64,000 bases of DNA from Flavisolibacter longurius. GTDB lineage: Bacteria > Bacteroidota > Bacteroidia > Chitinophagales > Chitinophagaceae. The notes under the pieces are model-generated. The model saw nothing but the letters and a program-made list of their open reading frames with translations. It was not told the origin of the DNA and did not search any database. The position numbers were made by a program, and so were the translations under genes. Shown one piece after another: positions 25,112 to 33,507 of the stretch. Position 1 is the first letter of the stretch. Every line of letters starts with the position of its first letter. The stretch is from positions 124,001 to 188,000 of the forward strand of contig JACJGO010000007.1 of NCBI GenBank assembly GCA_014163555.1, written 5' to 3'.

Positions 25112-25496
25112 CAGGCCTTTGGCTTTTTAAGTCGTTTTGTCTTTGTAAGAATTGAATGTAACCATTCAGGAGTTTGATCGCAAAATCAACTTTAGAACGA
25201 CCAATTGTGAATTCACCTTCTGAAATAAAATTTTCTTCCTTCATCGTGATCATGTCATCAATTATTTCAAAAAGCGAGCCTCTTGAAATCCTGCAAAACT
25301 GAATGTTTTCCTGAAAATGATACCGGCCAAATCCTTCTGCTATGTTTCGTGTTGTACTCCTGGCTGCCCTGGAAATATTATCCTTTAGATCAAATTCCCT
25401 CGCCGGCAATTTAGAGACAGAAATCCGAACCCATTTCACCACCTCTCTACAGGCCTTCCAACATTCAAGCTGCTCAAAAGATGTAAACGAACTCAT
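25104..25496 (-). CDS. Four-helix-bundle protein (S23/IVP family)
   Basis: 130 residues. The family pattern is clear: SFEQLECWKACREVVKWV, then LKDNISRAARSTTRNIAEGFGR (about residues 37-58), and a long last helix. Relatives are encoded in 23S rRNA intervening sequences and as lone genes in Bacteroidota; one relative (bAvd) is the accessory protein of diversity-generating retroelements. No reverse transcriptase or rRNA is near. The gene sits between inverted AT-rich arms and between recF and osmC, which suggests a small mobile cassette. Function unknown. Confidence 0.9.
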   Translation of the reverse strand: MSSFTSFEQLECWKACREVVKWVRISVSKLPAREFDLKDNISRAARSTTRNIAEGFGRYHFQENIQFCRISRGSLFEIIDDMITMKEENFISEGEFTIGRSKVDFAIKLLNGYIQFLQRQNDLKSQRPAQ

Positions 25497-25502
25497 ATTT
25501 CC

Positions 25503-25540
25503 TATTAACTTAATAATTCAATAACCTAATAACTCCTCAA
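25503..25540. repeat. Right AT-rich arm of four-helix-bundle cassette
   Basis: Carries TAACTTAATAA at 25506-25516, the exact complement of the left arm word, followed by further TAATAACT-type words. Confidence 0.6.
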
Positions 25541-25954
25541 TCACCCCCACTCACCCCAATCCACCTTCACCTCTATATCCGGGTGGATGCTTTGGGCCAC
25601 GGGGCAGGTATTGCCTGTGTTTATCAGTACCTGTTTTGATTTTTCATCCAGAGAGCGAAGGGCTTCGGGAAAGTGAAAGAATAGGTTTATGCCACCCACC
25701 CGGCGAGGGTCTGCTTTCATGATCTTCTCCACTTCTATATTGACACCGTTGAGGTCAAATCCCATGGTCCGGGCCTTAATGCCCATCACGGTGATCATAC
25801 AGGTAGCCAACGATGTTGCCATCAGGTCGGTAGGAGAAAACCGTTCGCCCTTTCCGTTGTTATCAACAGGGGCGTCGGTTTCAAAATTGTTGCCGGAGCG
25901 CAGGTGGGTACAGGTTGTTCGCAGGTCGCCTTCATAAACCACGGTAGATGTCAT
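25541..25954 (-). CDS. OsmC/Ohr-family peroxide-detoxifying protein
   Basis: 137 residues from the ATG at 25954 (a longer frame from 25984 only adds a basic, unlikely extension). OsmC fold with the two redox cysteines in LATCMITVMG and NTCPVAQSIH. Such proteins reduce organic hydroperoxides with thiol partners. Cytosolic. Single gene, divergent from the outer-membrane protein at 26000 by only 45 bases. Confidence 0.9.
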   Translation of the reverse strand: MTSTVVYEGDLRTTCTHLRSGNNFETDAPVDNNGKGERFSPTDLMATSLATCMITVMGIKARTMGFDLNGVNIEVEKIMKADPRRVGGINLFFHFPEALRSLDEKSKQVLINTGNTCPVAQSIHPDIEVKVDWGEWG

Positions 25955-25999
25955 ACTTTTTTGCCTAAATTTACGTTTGAACAATATATCTCTATCTAC

Positions 26000-26806
26000 G
26001 TGAAAAAATTTATAGGATTTAGTCTTTTAATGGTAATGGCCTTTGGAGTGTATGCGCAGGACAGTACAGCCACCACACCTACCCGTACGGAACGAAAACA
26101 GAATGAACGAAACCGCAGGTCGGCCATCAGCCGCCAGCAGGAAGAAGGGGTGCTTTCCTTTACAAAACATACCGCGTTTGGTGCACAGATCCGAACCAAC
26201 GGTTACGGCGTATTCCTGGAACTGGGTCGCAGCCGATCGCCCCGCTTTACCAATTTATACCTGCTCGAAATCACCGAAATCAAACATCCGAAAGAAGAAA
26301 GGGTTTCCAATGCCAATGCCTTTTTCTCCAATTCATTTATTTACGGTAAGATCAATAATTTTTACCAGGCAAAACTGGGCTTTGGGCAGCAATATGTTTT
26401 CGGACAAAAAGGCAATAAAAACGGCGTAGCCGTACTGGCCATCGTACACGCCGGTCTTTCACTGGGCTTTTTAAAACCTTACTATATCCAGGTGCAAGAG
26501 CAGTCAACCGGAGCACAGGACATTAAGTACGACTCCAACGACAGCCTGAGTTTTCTGGATTTGAGCAAGATCATAGGCGGCTCGGGTTTTAGCAAAGGGT
26601 GGAGCGAACTAAAGATGAAACCCGGCGCATTTGTTAAAACCTCGTTGCGTTTTGACTTTGGTCGCTTTAATGAAACGATACAGGCCCTGGAAATTGGTAT
26701 GAGCCTGGATGCTTATGCGTCGAAGATCCCCCAGATGGTTTTCAACGAACCCAAAAGACTGTTCTTTCAAGGGCATGTTGCCCTTGTGTTCGGGCACCGG
26801 AAATGA
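26000..26806 (+). CDS. Outer-membrane beta-barrel-like protein, hypothetical
   Basis: 268 residues from a GTG at 26000 that begins a signal peptide ([19 protein letters not shown]). Frame is open to 25904 but that part overlaps the osmC start. After a basic, Gln- and Arg-rich linker (about 25-50) come alternating strands with aromatic ends and a C-terminal VALVFGHRK. No family recognised. It lies 85 bases before lipA and may be co-transcribed, but a large hairpin sits between them. Confidence 0.65.
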   Translation: MKKFIGFSLLMVMAFGVYAQDSTATTPTRTERKQNERNRRSAISRQQEEGVLSFTKHTAFGAQIRTNGYGVFLELGRSRSPRFTNLYLLEITEIKHPKEERVSNANAFFSNSFIYGKINNFYQAKLGFGQQYVFGQKGNKNGVAVLAIVHAGLSLGFLKPYYIQVQEQSTGAQDIKYDSNDSLSFLDLSKIIGGSGFSKGWSELKMKPGAFVKTSLRFDFGRFNETIQALEIGMSLDAYASKIPQMVFNEPKRLFFQGHVALVFGHRK

Positions 26807-26816
26807 TGTAAGTTTG

Positions 26817-26870
26817 CAGTTCACCGTTTGCTGTTTTCCGTTGTTTTTTCCAACGGTAAATGGTGAACTG
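26817..26870. repeat. Nested hairpin between outer-membrane protein and lipA
   Basis: Outer arms CAGTTCACC (26817-26825) and GGTGAACTG (26862-26870) with an inner stem CCGTTG / CAACGG around a T6 loop. It ends 21 bases before the lipA ATG. Either an attenuator/terminator or an mRNA 5' structure. Confidence 0.55.
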
Positions 26871-26891
26871 AAAACGGTAAACTTTCTTTTC

Positions 26892-27812
26892 ATGATTGAA
26901 CTTCCTGTTGTTGCAAACGAACAAAAACGAACAAAGCCCGACTGGTTGCGTGTAAAACTTCCCATTGGCGAAAGCTACAAGCAGGTACGTAACCTGGTGG
27001 ATACCCATAAACTGCATACCATCTGCGAAAGCGGAAACTGTCCTAATATGGGTGAATGCTGGGGTGCCGGCACCGCCACTTTTATGATCCTGGGCAATGT
27101 GTGCACCCGCAGCTGCGGATTTTGCGCCGTGGCCACCGGCCGCCCGGATGCCGTTGATTGGGATGAGCCGCAACGGGTGGCAGAGGCTATTCACCTGATG
27201 AAGGTGAAACATGCGGTTATTACCTCTGTTGACCGCGACGAACTGAAAGATGGCGGCTCCATTATCTGGTACAATACCATCAAGGCTGTAAAAGCACTCA
27301 ATCCCGATACCACGCTGGAAACCCTGATCCCGGATTTCAAAGGGCAGCAGGAAAATATTCAGCGAATCATTGAGGCGGCACCTGAAGTGGTTTCGCACAA
27401 CATTGAAACCGTTGAGCGGCTAACGCGGCAGGTACGCATCCAGGCCAAATACTGGCGCAGCATGGATGTGATTGCAACACTCAAAAAAGGTGGCATGCGT
27501 ACCAAAAGCGGGATCATGCTGGGCCTGGGCGAAGCTAAAGAAGAAGTGGTGCAGACCCTAAAAGACCTGGCCAGCGCCGGTTGCGATGTGGTCACCATCG
27601 GCCAGTACCTGCAGCCCACCAAACGGCACCTGCCCGTGCACCGGTTTGTGCATCCGAATGAATTTGCCGAATACCGCGAAGTCGGTTACAGCCTAGGGAT
27701 TGATTACGTGGAAAGTGGCCCCCTTGTCCGTTCTTCCTATCACAGTGAACGGCATGTGGTGCCGGGACAGGGAAGGCAGCATTGGGAACAACAAAAAGCT
27801 GCCATGGTATAA
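26892..27812 (+). CDS. lipA: Lipoyl synthase
   Basis: 306 residues from the ATG at 26892. Auxiliary cluster cysteines Cys45, Cys50 and Cys56 ([12 protein letters not shown]) and radical-SAM cysteines Cys71, Cys75 and Cys78 (CTRSCGFC) are all present, and the C-terminal RSSY serine that binds the auxiliary cluster is there ([10 protein letters not shown]). It inserts two sulfurs into octanoyl groups of pyruvate and 2-oxoglutarate dehydrogenase E2 proteins. The octanoyltransferase LipB is not in the window. A terminator follows at 27851. Confidence 0.97.
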   Translation: MIELPVVANEQKRTKPDWLRVKLPIGESYKQVRNLVDTHKLHTICESGNCPNMGECWGAGTATFMILGNVCTRSCGFCAVATGRPDAVDWDEPQRVAEAIHLMKVKHAVITSVDRDELKDGGSIIWYNTIKAVKALNPDTTLETLIPDFKGQQENIQRIIEAAPEVVSHNIETVERLTRQVRIQAKYWRSMDVIATLKKGGMRTKSGIMLGLGEAKEEVVQTLKDLASAGCDVVTIGQYLQPTKRHLPVHRFVHPNEFAEYREVGYSLGIDYVESGPLVRSSYHSERHVVPGQGRQHWEQQKAAMV

Positions 27813-27850
27813 ATTTGTTGGGCTGATAAAAATTTGGAAATAGGATTAGG

Positions 27851-27885
27851 AAGGCCTGCTGTTAAATCAGCGGGCCTTTTCTTTT
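27851..27885 (+). terminator. Terminator after lipA
   Basis: Stem AAGGCCTGCTG / CAGCGGGCCTT (one T-G pair), loop TTAAAT, followed by TTCTTTTCTT. Confidence 0.85.
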
Positions 27886-27899
27886 CTTATATTTAACCG

Positions 27900-29804
27900 G
27901 TGAATGCCCGATTTTTCCGAAAACTGCTGACGATCGTTTTACTGCTTTCTCTCCAAACGGGATATGGGCAATACATCCTGAACGGTTCAGCTCAAAAAGT
28001 TTCCTGTAACTGTTATACATTGACGGATGAACGCATCAACCAAAGCGGAAGCGTCTGGAACAGTAATAAGATCGATCTTTCACAGTCGTTTGATTTCTGG
28101 TTTACTGTTTTCCTTGGTTGCCGAGATGCCGTTGGCGCCGATGGTATTGTATTTATTTTGCAACCGGTGAGTACGAGCGTAGGAACAACGGGAGCGGGTA
28201 TGGGCTTTGAGGGGGTTTCGCCTTCGGTAGGTATAGCACTGGATACCTGGCAGAACCTGAACCAGAACGATCCGGATTTTGATCATATCAGTATGCAACT
28301 CAATGGAAGCATCAATCATGCAGGGGATCTGGCAGGTCCTGTGGCGGCTTCCATCGCTTCCAATAATATTGAAGACTGCCAATGGCACAAACTCCGGATT
28401 AAGTGGAATGCGGTGACAAAAACTCTTACTGCTTATTTTGACAATGTGTTGCGCCTGGAAAAAACCATAGACCTGGTAAGCACAGTCTTTAACAATGATC
28501 CGGCTGTGTATTGGGGTTTTAGCGGAGGTACGGGTGCTTCCGTAAACCTGCAGCAATTTTGTACCGCACTCAACCCGATCGTGAGCACGTCCACAGCCGT
28601 GAACAGCGTATGCGAAAGAGCGCCATTGCAGTTCCTTGATGCCTCTGAATCTTTTGCCACGATCACAAATTATAACTGGAGCTTTGGCGACGGATCGTTC
28701 AGCACGGAAAAGGAACCGCAACACACATATGCAACCAGCGGCACGTACCCGGTCACGCTGCAGATCAGGGGACAGGACGGCTGCGAAAAGGATTCAACAT
28801 TTACCGTGACTGTCGGTTCGGAACCCAAAGGTAATCTTACGGTGATGGATACCTGTAACGGGTTTCCTCCCCGCATGGCATTAACAGAAAACAACACAGC
28901 CGTTTCTTACCAATGGGCGCTAAACGGTTCTGTTTTTTCATCCGAAAAAGTTCCGCAGTTGCCCTCGCCACCGGCCGGGAACCAAACACTTTCTGTGATC
29001 ATGACCTCGGATTTTGCCTGCGGTGCGCCGGTAACCATTTCCGATAATTTTTTGATCAAGCCGGCGCCGGAGGTTTGGGCCCAGGTGGAAGACGGCTGTA
29101 GAGGCGAAACTCTTTTCTTTCGCGGTACGCAAACCGACAATGCAACGACCATTGACCGCTGGCACTGGAATTTTGGCGATGGAGTAATCGAAACAGGACA
29201 GAATCCTTCCCACGCTTATACCTCTGCCGGACAATTTGAGGTTTCGTTATGGGCGGCCGGTACCAATGGTTGTCTTTCGCAGGCACATGTGTTACCGGTT
29301 AAAGTTGGTGACGCTTTTGCTTTTGCCGGCAGGGATACGGCCGTGATCCATGGCCTGCCCTTTCAGTTGCAGGGTAGTGGGCCGGGGTCGTTTTCATGGA
29401 CGCCATCAACCGAGCTTTCTGATCCTACCATAGCCAATCCTGTGGCAACCCTTCAGCGTGACCAGCAATACATTTTAACCACCGTTTCACCGGAAGGTTG
29501 TACTGCAACGGACACGGTGATGATCAAAACTTTCGTGGGCCCGGCAGTGTATGTTCCATCGGCATTTACGCCGAACGGCGATGGCAAAAATGAAACCCTG
29601 CGGCCGGTTTATGTAGGGATAAAAGAACTCAAGCAGTTTGCCATCTTCAACCGGTGGGGACAACGGATTTTCAGCACCCACGAAATGGGCCGCGGATGGC
29701 AGGGAAAAGATGGCCTTCCCGGTACCTATGTATGGGTAGTGGAAGCCGTGGATGCTTCCGGGAAATCCATTGTGAAAAAAGGCACGGTGATCCTTATACG
29801 TTAA
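27900..29804 (+). CDS. T9SS type B surface protein with L-type lectin and PKD domains
   Basis: 634 residues from a GTG. Signal peptide to about residue 23, then an L-type lectin-like domain (about 25-225: DGIVFILQPVST, SVGIALDTWQN, VYWGFSGGTGASVNLQQF). Two PKD domains show the marks YNWSFGDG and WHWNFGDG (about 260-310 and 420-470). The C-terminal 85 residues are the gliding-motility-associated (CHU_C) sorting domain with FTPNGDGKNE, so it should leave by T9SS and be anchored or released at the surface. It probably binds sugars in adhesion or gliding. Transcribed alone between two terminators. Confidence 0.9.
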   Translation: MNARFFRKLLTIVLLLSLQTGYGQYILNGSAQKVSCNCYTLTDERINQSGSVWNSNKIDLSQSFDFWFTVFLGCRDAVGADGIVFILQPVSTSVGTTGAGMGFEGVSPSVGIALDTWQNLNQNDPDFDHISMQLNGSINHAGDLAGPVAASIASNNIEDCQWHKLRIKWNAVTKTLTAYFDNVLRLEKTIDLVSTVFNNDPAVYWGFSGGTGASVNLQQFCTALNPIVSTSTAVNSVCERAPLQFLDASESFATITNYNWSFGDGSFSTEKEPQHTYATSGTYPVTLQIRGQDGCEKDSTFTVTVGSEPKGNLTVMDTCNGFPPRMALTENNTAVSYQWALNGSVFSSEKVPQLPSPPAGNQTLSVIMTSDFACGAPVTISDNFLIKPAPEVWAQVEDGCRGETLFFRGTQTDNATTIDRWHWNFGDGVIETGQNPSHAYTSAGQFEVSLWAAGTNGCLSQAHVLPVKVGDAFAFAGRDTAVIHGLPFQLQGSGPGSFSWTPSTELSDPTIANPVATLQRDQQYILTTVSPEGCTATDTVMIKTFVGPAVYVPSAFTPNGDGKNETLRPVYVGIKELKQFAIFNRWGQRIFSTHEMGRGWQGKDGLPGTYVWVVEAVDASGKSIVKKGTVILIR

Positions 29805-29896
29805 TTTTCTTTTGGAAAGTTTCGCTGTATCGAAAATTGATCTTTTTTGAAAATCACGCGACGGTTGTTTCCGCTTTCGGCATTAATTTCCCCGCC

Positions 29897-30871
29897 ATGA
29901 AATCTTTCCTGCTTTCCTTGCTTTTCTTTGTTTCCTGTTTTTCTCATGCGCAATTGCAGTGGCAGAACGTCGATACCCTCTACGGCCCATTGCCCGGTTC
30001 CCTGCACGTATTTAGAACAAAGGATCTTGTTGATACGGCGCCGTTTAAAGCCTTTTATGTGATTGCAGATCTAAAAGACAAAGACCTGGACTTTACCACC
30101 GATACGACGCTGGATCGCAGGCTTACACCTTCGCAGTTTTTTGACCGGAATAAGACACCCCTGGTGGTGGTGAACGGAACCTTTTTTTCGTTCCAAACCA
30201 ACCGCAACCTGAATGCAGTCGTTAAAAATGGCAAACTTGTATCCGGAAATGTACACACGGGACCGGGCCGGGGTAAGGATACACTAACCTACCGGCACCC
30301 TTTCACCGGTGCCATCGGCATTCATAAAAAACGAAGGGCTGATGTTGCCTGGTTGCTGACAGATCCGGCACAGAAAAACGTTTATGCCAGCCAGTGGCCG
30401 CTGCCGGCGTTGAAAGATTCGGTTGCGACACATACGACCGATTATTTTCTGGATGCGACCAGTTTGGTAAATCATGGGCCTGGAAAGCCATCTTTTGCCA
30501 AATGGAAGATGGAAACAGCCATAGGCGGCGGTCCTGTTCTGCTGCAGCGTGGTGCCATCCGGATCACCAATAATGAAGAACTGAAGTTTACTGGGAAAGC
30601 CATTTACGACAAACATCCCCGTACCGCGATGGGATACACGGCCGATAACAAACTTATTATCATGGTCATTGAAGGCCGTACGAAAGAATCAAAAGGCGCA
30701 ACGCTGGTAGAAACTGCGCAACTACTTAAAGACCTTGGCTGCGTGGAAGCCCTCAATCTGGATGGCGGTGGCAGCAGTTGTTTACTGGTCAATGGAAAAG
30801 AAACGATCCGGCCTTCAGACCCGTCTGGCCAGCGACCCGTTCCAGCCGTATTTCTCATAAAAAAGCGTTAG
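29897..30871 (+). CDS. Secreted phosphodiester glycosidase (NAGPA/DUF2233) family protein
   Basis: 324 residues from the ATG at 29897 with signal peptide (MKSFLLSLLFFVSCFSHAQ). Catalytic-domain marks: LVVVNGTFFSFQTNRNLNAVV, MGYTADNKLIIMVIEGR, and ALNLDGGGSSCLLVNG at the C-terminus. Family members cleave GlcNAc-1-phosphodiester bonds (human uncovering enzyme, bacterial cell-wall or exopolysaccharide enzymes). It likely acts in the periplasm on cell-wall or polysaccharide phosphodiesters. The stop codon lies inside a perfect terminator hairpin. Confidence 0.85.
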   Translation: MKSFLLSLLFFVSCFSHAQLQWQNVDTLYGPLPGSLHVFRTKDLVDTAPFKAFYVIADLKDKDLDFTTDTTLDRRLTPSQFFDRNKTPLVVVNGTFFSFQTNRNLNAVVKNGKLVSGNVHTGPGRGKDTLTYRHPFTGAIGIHKKRRADVAWLLTDPAQKNVYASQWPLPALKDSVATHTTDYFLDATSLVNHGPGKPSFAKWKMETAIGGGPVLLQRGAIRITNNEELKFTGKAIYDKHPRTAMGYTADNKLIIMVIEGRTKESKGATLVETAQLLKDLGCVEALNLDGGGSSCLLVNGKETIRPSDPSGQRPVPAVFLIKKR

Positions 30872-30888
30872 CACTTGTGCTAACGCTT
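30856..30888. terminator. Bidirectional terminator overlapping a stop codon
   Basis: Stem AAGCGTTAGCAC / GTGCTAACGCTT (12 base pairs, perfect) with loop TT. On the minus strand it is followed by a T-run, so it ends the ROK transcript; on the plus strand it contains the TAG of the phosphodiester glycosidase. Confidence 0.8.
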
Positions 30889-30912
30889 CAAATATTTTAC
30901 GCGATAAAAGAC

Positions 30913-31887
30913 CTAGTCGCGAAGATCCCACACCAGGGCACTGGCTCCCAGGATAGCAGCATCAGCTTCCTTTAATTCGCTAAAAACCAGCCTTACTTTG
31001 TTCTGAAAAATCGGGAGGAGGTTTTTCTCCATGTGTTCGCGGGTAGGAACCATAATCAGGTCGCCTGCCTTTATCACACCACCAAACAAAATGATCGCTT
31101 CCGGGGAGGAGAACATGACAAAATTGGCCAGGGCCTCGCCCAGCACCTGCCCGGTAAACCGGTACACTTCCTGTGCAATCTTATCGCCGTTGACCGCACA
31201 GTCAAATACAATCTTTGACGTCAGGTCATCGTGCGCATACTTCCGAAGCGTACTTTCTTGCGTACTGCCCTGTAACAGTTCAATAGCTGTCAGCACAATG
31301 CCAGTTGCAGAACAGTAAGCTTCCAGGGATCCGGGTATTTCTGTGGACCAGTGTGGCCGTCCACCGGGACGGATCACCGTATGTCCAAGCTCTCCTGCAA
31401 AACCGTCGTGACCAAGGATCAGTTGCCCGTTGGCGACAATGCCGCTGCCTACTCCGGTGCCCAGCGTGATCATGATAAAGTCCCGCATGCCCCGGGCTGC
31501 GCCATAATTCATTTCCCCAATCGCAGCCGCATTGGCGTCGTTGGTTAGAGCAGCCGGCAGTCCAAACTTTTGTGTAACCAGTTTAGCCAGTGGAACGATA
31601 CCTTTCCAGGCGAGGTTGGGTGCATAATCGATGGTTCCCGTGTAGTAGTTCCCGTTAGGAGCGCCAATCCCGATACCTTTTACCGTGCCATCGGACCGGT
31701 GCTGGGTAATGATCGGTTCCAGCACCTCGTACAAGGCATCAATAAAGGCTTCCGGATCCTCATGCACATCCGTACGGATATCACCTTTCTCCAGAATCTC
31801 GCCGCGGTGGTTCACCAGTCCGTATTTGGTATTGGTGCCGCCAATATCTATCCCAATCGCAAGTTCGTTTGATACATCTATCATCAT
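30913..31887 (-). CDS. ROK-family sugar kinase (probable glucokinase), zinc site lost
   Basis: 324 residues from the ATG at 31887. ATP site GIDIGGTNTKYG near the N-terminus, catalytic region ALTNDANAAAIGE and phosphate loop TLGTGVGSG. The zinc-site His in GELGH is kept, but the usual CxCGxxGCxE is replaced by PHWSTEIPGSLE, so this is a Cys-free ROK. It follows the sugar transporter after 7 bases in the same operon, so it should phosphorylate the imported hexose. Whether it acts on glucose or another sugar is inferred. Confidence 0.88.
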   Translation of the reverse strand: MMIDVSNELAIGIDIGGTNTKYGLVNHRGEILEKGDIRTDVHEDPEAFIDALYEVLEPIITQHRSDGTVKGIGIGAPNGNYYTGTIDYAPNLAWKGIVPLAKLVTQKFGLPAALTNDANAAAIGEMNYGAARGMRDFIMITLGTGVGSGIVANGQLILGHDGFAGELGHTVIRPGGRPHWSTEIPGSLEAYCSATGIVLTAIELLQGSTQESTLRKYAHDDLTSKIVFDCAVNGDKIAQEVYRFTGQVLGEALANFVMFSSPEAIILFGGVIKAGDLIMVPTREHMEKNLLPIFQNKVRLVFSELKEADAAILGASALVWDLRD

Positions 31888-31894
31888 AATAAGT

Positions 31895-33397
31895 TTAATG
31901 TGCAGCAGTAGTTGCTTCGTCAAAATCTACACCCTGTGCTTTTAATATCGACTGTGCTCTCACGGCATAAAAAGCAAGATAGAGAAAACACAAAACACCA
32001 ACGACATATGAAAACTGGATGCCGGTTACGTTGTCGGCAATAAAACCTTGCAGGAGGCTGATAAAGCCGCCGCCCATGATCATCATGATCAGGAAGGCAG
32101 AGCCCTGGTTGGTATGACGGCCCAAACCAGAGATGGCCAGGGTAAAAATGCAGGGCCATAAGGTAGAACAAAACAGTCCGACACTGATAAAAGCATATAC
32201 ACTGACCATGCCATCAGCAAGCATTCCAATGATCAGGGCAGTAATTCCGAAAATGGAAAACAGCAGGAGCTGGCGGGCAGGGTTGCCGCGGCTTAACAGG
32301 TCGCCAATGATCAGAACAACGATCACGGCAGCATATAAATAGAACGGCGTTACATCATGATCGGCGATACGCATCACTAAGAGAAATACGCCAAACGCCA
32401 GGTAAGGCATTACAAACCGTAATATCGACTGCGCCTGCTTGCTGATGTTAAAGGCACCGACGGAAGATGTCCAGCGACCGATCATCAGGCTGGCCCAGAA
32501 AAGCGATACATAAGGCGCAATGCTTTCGGTAGGGAAAGGTTGTCCATCGGCTGTTTGCAGGTGTTGCTTCATAAACTCGGGAAGGTTGGCTGCCGTGGCC
32601 ACTTCCACACCCACATAAACAAAAATGCCGATCATGCCCAACCATAACTGGCCATAATCGGTTGCATTTTTACGGTAACCCGGCAGGTTAAATTTGCTGG
32701 TTACATCGGTTGGCGTAGCCACCTTGCTCACTTCCTTATCCAATTCAGTTCCTGGAATGTCATCCTGAATTTTATTGGGAACCGAAGAAAATTTAAAGAT
32801 GATGGCTACCACAATAAACAGGGCACCCAGGATCAGGTAAGGTGTTTTTACCGCACTGATGTTGGCATCGCTGCCGCCGGCCGCCACGCTGCCAAAGATG
32901 GCAATGCTCACAAGAATAGGCCCAATGGTTGTCCCAAAATTATTGACACCACCGGCCATGCTTAACCGTTGTGAACCGGTTTTGGGATCACCCATCACGA
33001 TGGCCAGCGGGTTGGCTGCTGTTTGCTGCAACGAAAATCCAAGACCAACAATAAAGAGCCCGGTGATCATTAAGCCAAACGAAGCGTTGTTGGCTGCAGG
33101 ATAAAAAAGCAGGGTACCCAGCGCCGAAATAACAAGGCCCAGTGCGATCCCGTTTTTATACCCGATTCGGTTTAGAATATCACCACCACTTGCCTTGCTG
33201 ATGAAATAATAAATAAGGGAACCAACCGTGTACGCTACATAAAAGGCAAATGCAATCATTTGTGACTGCGTTTGCGAGAGATTGAGTTCTTCTTTAAAAA
33301 CAGGAATCAGGATATCGTTGCTGGCCGCGACAAATCCCCAGAAAAAAAACACCATGACCAAAACGCCGAATTGCGACCATTTTGTTTGTTGATTCAT
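31895..33397 (-). CDS. Sugar:H+ symporter, FHS family (GlcP/FucP-like)
   Basis: 500 residues from the ATG at 33397, twelve hydrophobic segments, with a long central loop around residues 215-260. The N-terminal MVFFFWGFVAASNDILIPVFK and the NPLAIVMGDPKTGSQRL loop are typical of the FHS/FucP subgroup of the major facilitator superfamily. It is the first gene of a two-gene operon with the ROK kinase, so import then phosphorylation of a hexose is likely. Divergent from glgA by 110 bases, which may be a shared control region. Confidence 0.9.
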   Translation of the reverse strand: MNQQTKWSQFGVLVMVFFFWGFVAASNDILIPVFKEELNLSQTQSQMIAFAFYVAYTVGSLIYYFISKASGGDILNRIGYKNGIALGLVISALGTLLFYPAANNASFGLMITGLFIVGLGFSLQQTAANPLAIVMGDPKTGSQRLSMAGGVNNFGTTIGPILVSIAIFGSVAAGGSDANISAVKTPYLILGALFIVVAIIFKFSSVPNKIQDDIPGTELDKEVSKVATPTDVTSKFNLPGYRKNATDYGQLWLGMIGIFVYVGVEVATAANLPEFMKQHLQTADGQPFPTESIAPYVSLFWASLMIGRWTSSVGAFNISKQAQSILRFVMPYLAFGVFLLVMRIADHDVTPFYLYAAVIVVLIIGDLLSRGNPARQLLLFSIFGITALIIGMLADGMVSVYAFISVGLFCSTLWPCIFTLAISGLGRHTNQGSAFLIMMIMGGGFISLLQGFIADNVTGIQFSYVVGVLCFLYLAFYAVRAQSILKAQGVDFDEATTAAH

Positions 33398-33507
33398 ACA
33401 GTTGGTAATTAGATGATTTTGAGGGGCTGAAAATAATAAGTTTCCAATAAAGAAACATTTTGCAGGAAAAGATTTATCTCTAACTTTCAGCAAGGATGGA
33501 ATTTGTT

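Noticed and set aside
25104-25496. Four-helix-bundle protein as part of a diversity-generating retroelement
   Set aside because: No reverse transcriptase, template repeat or variable-repeat gene is near.
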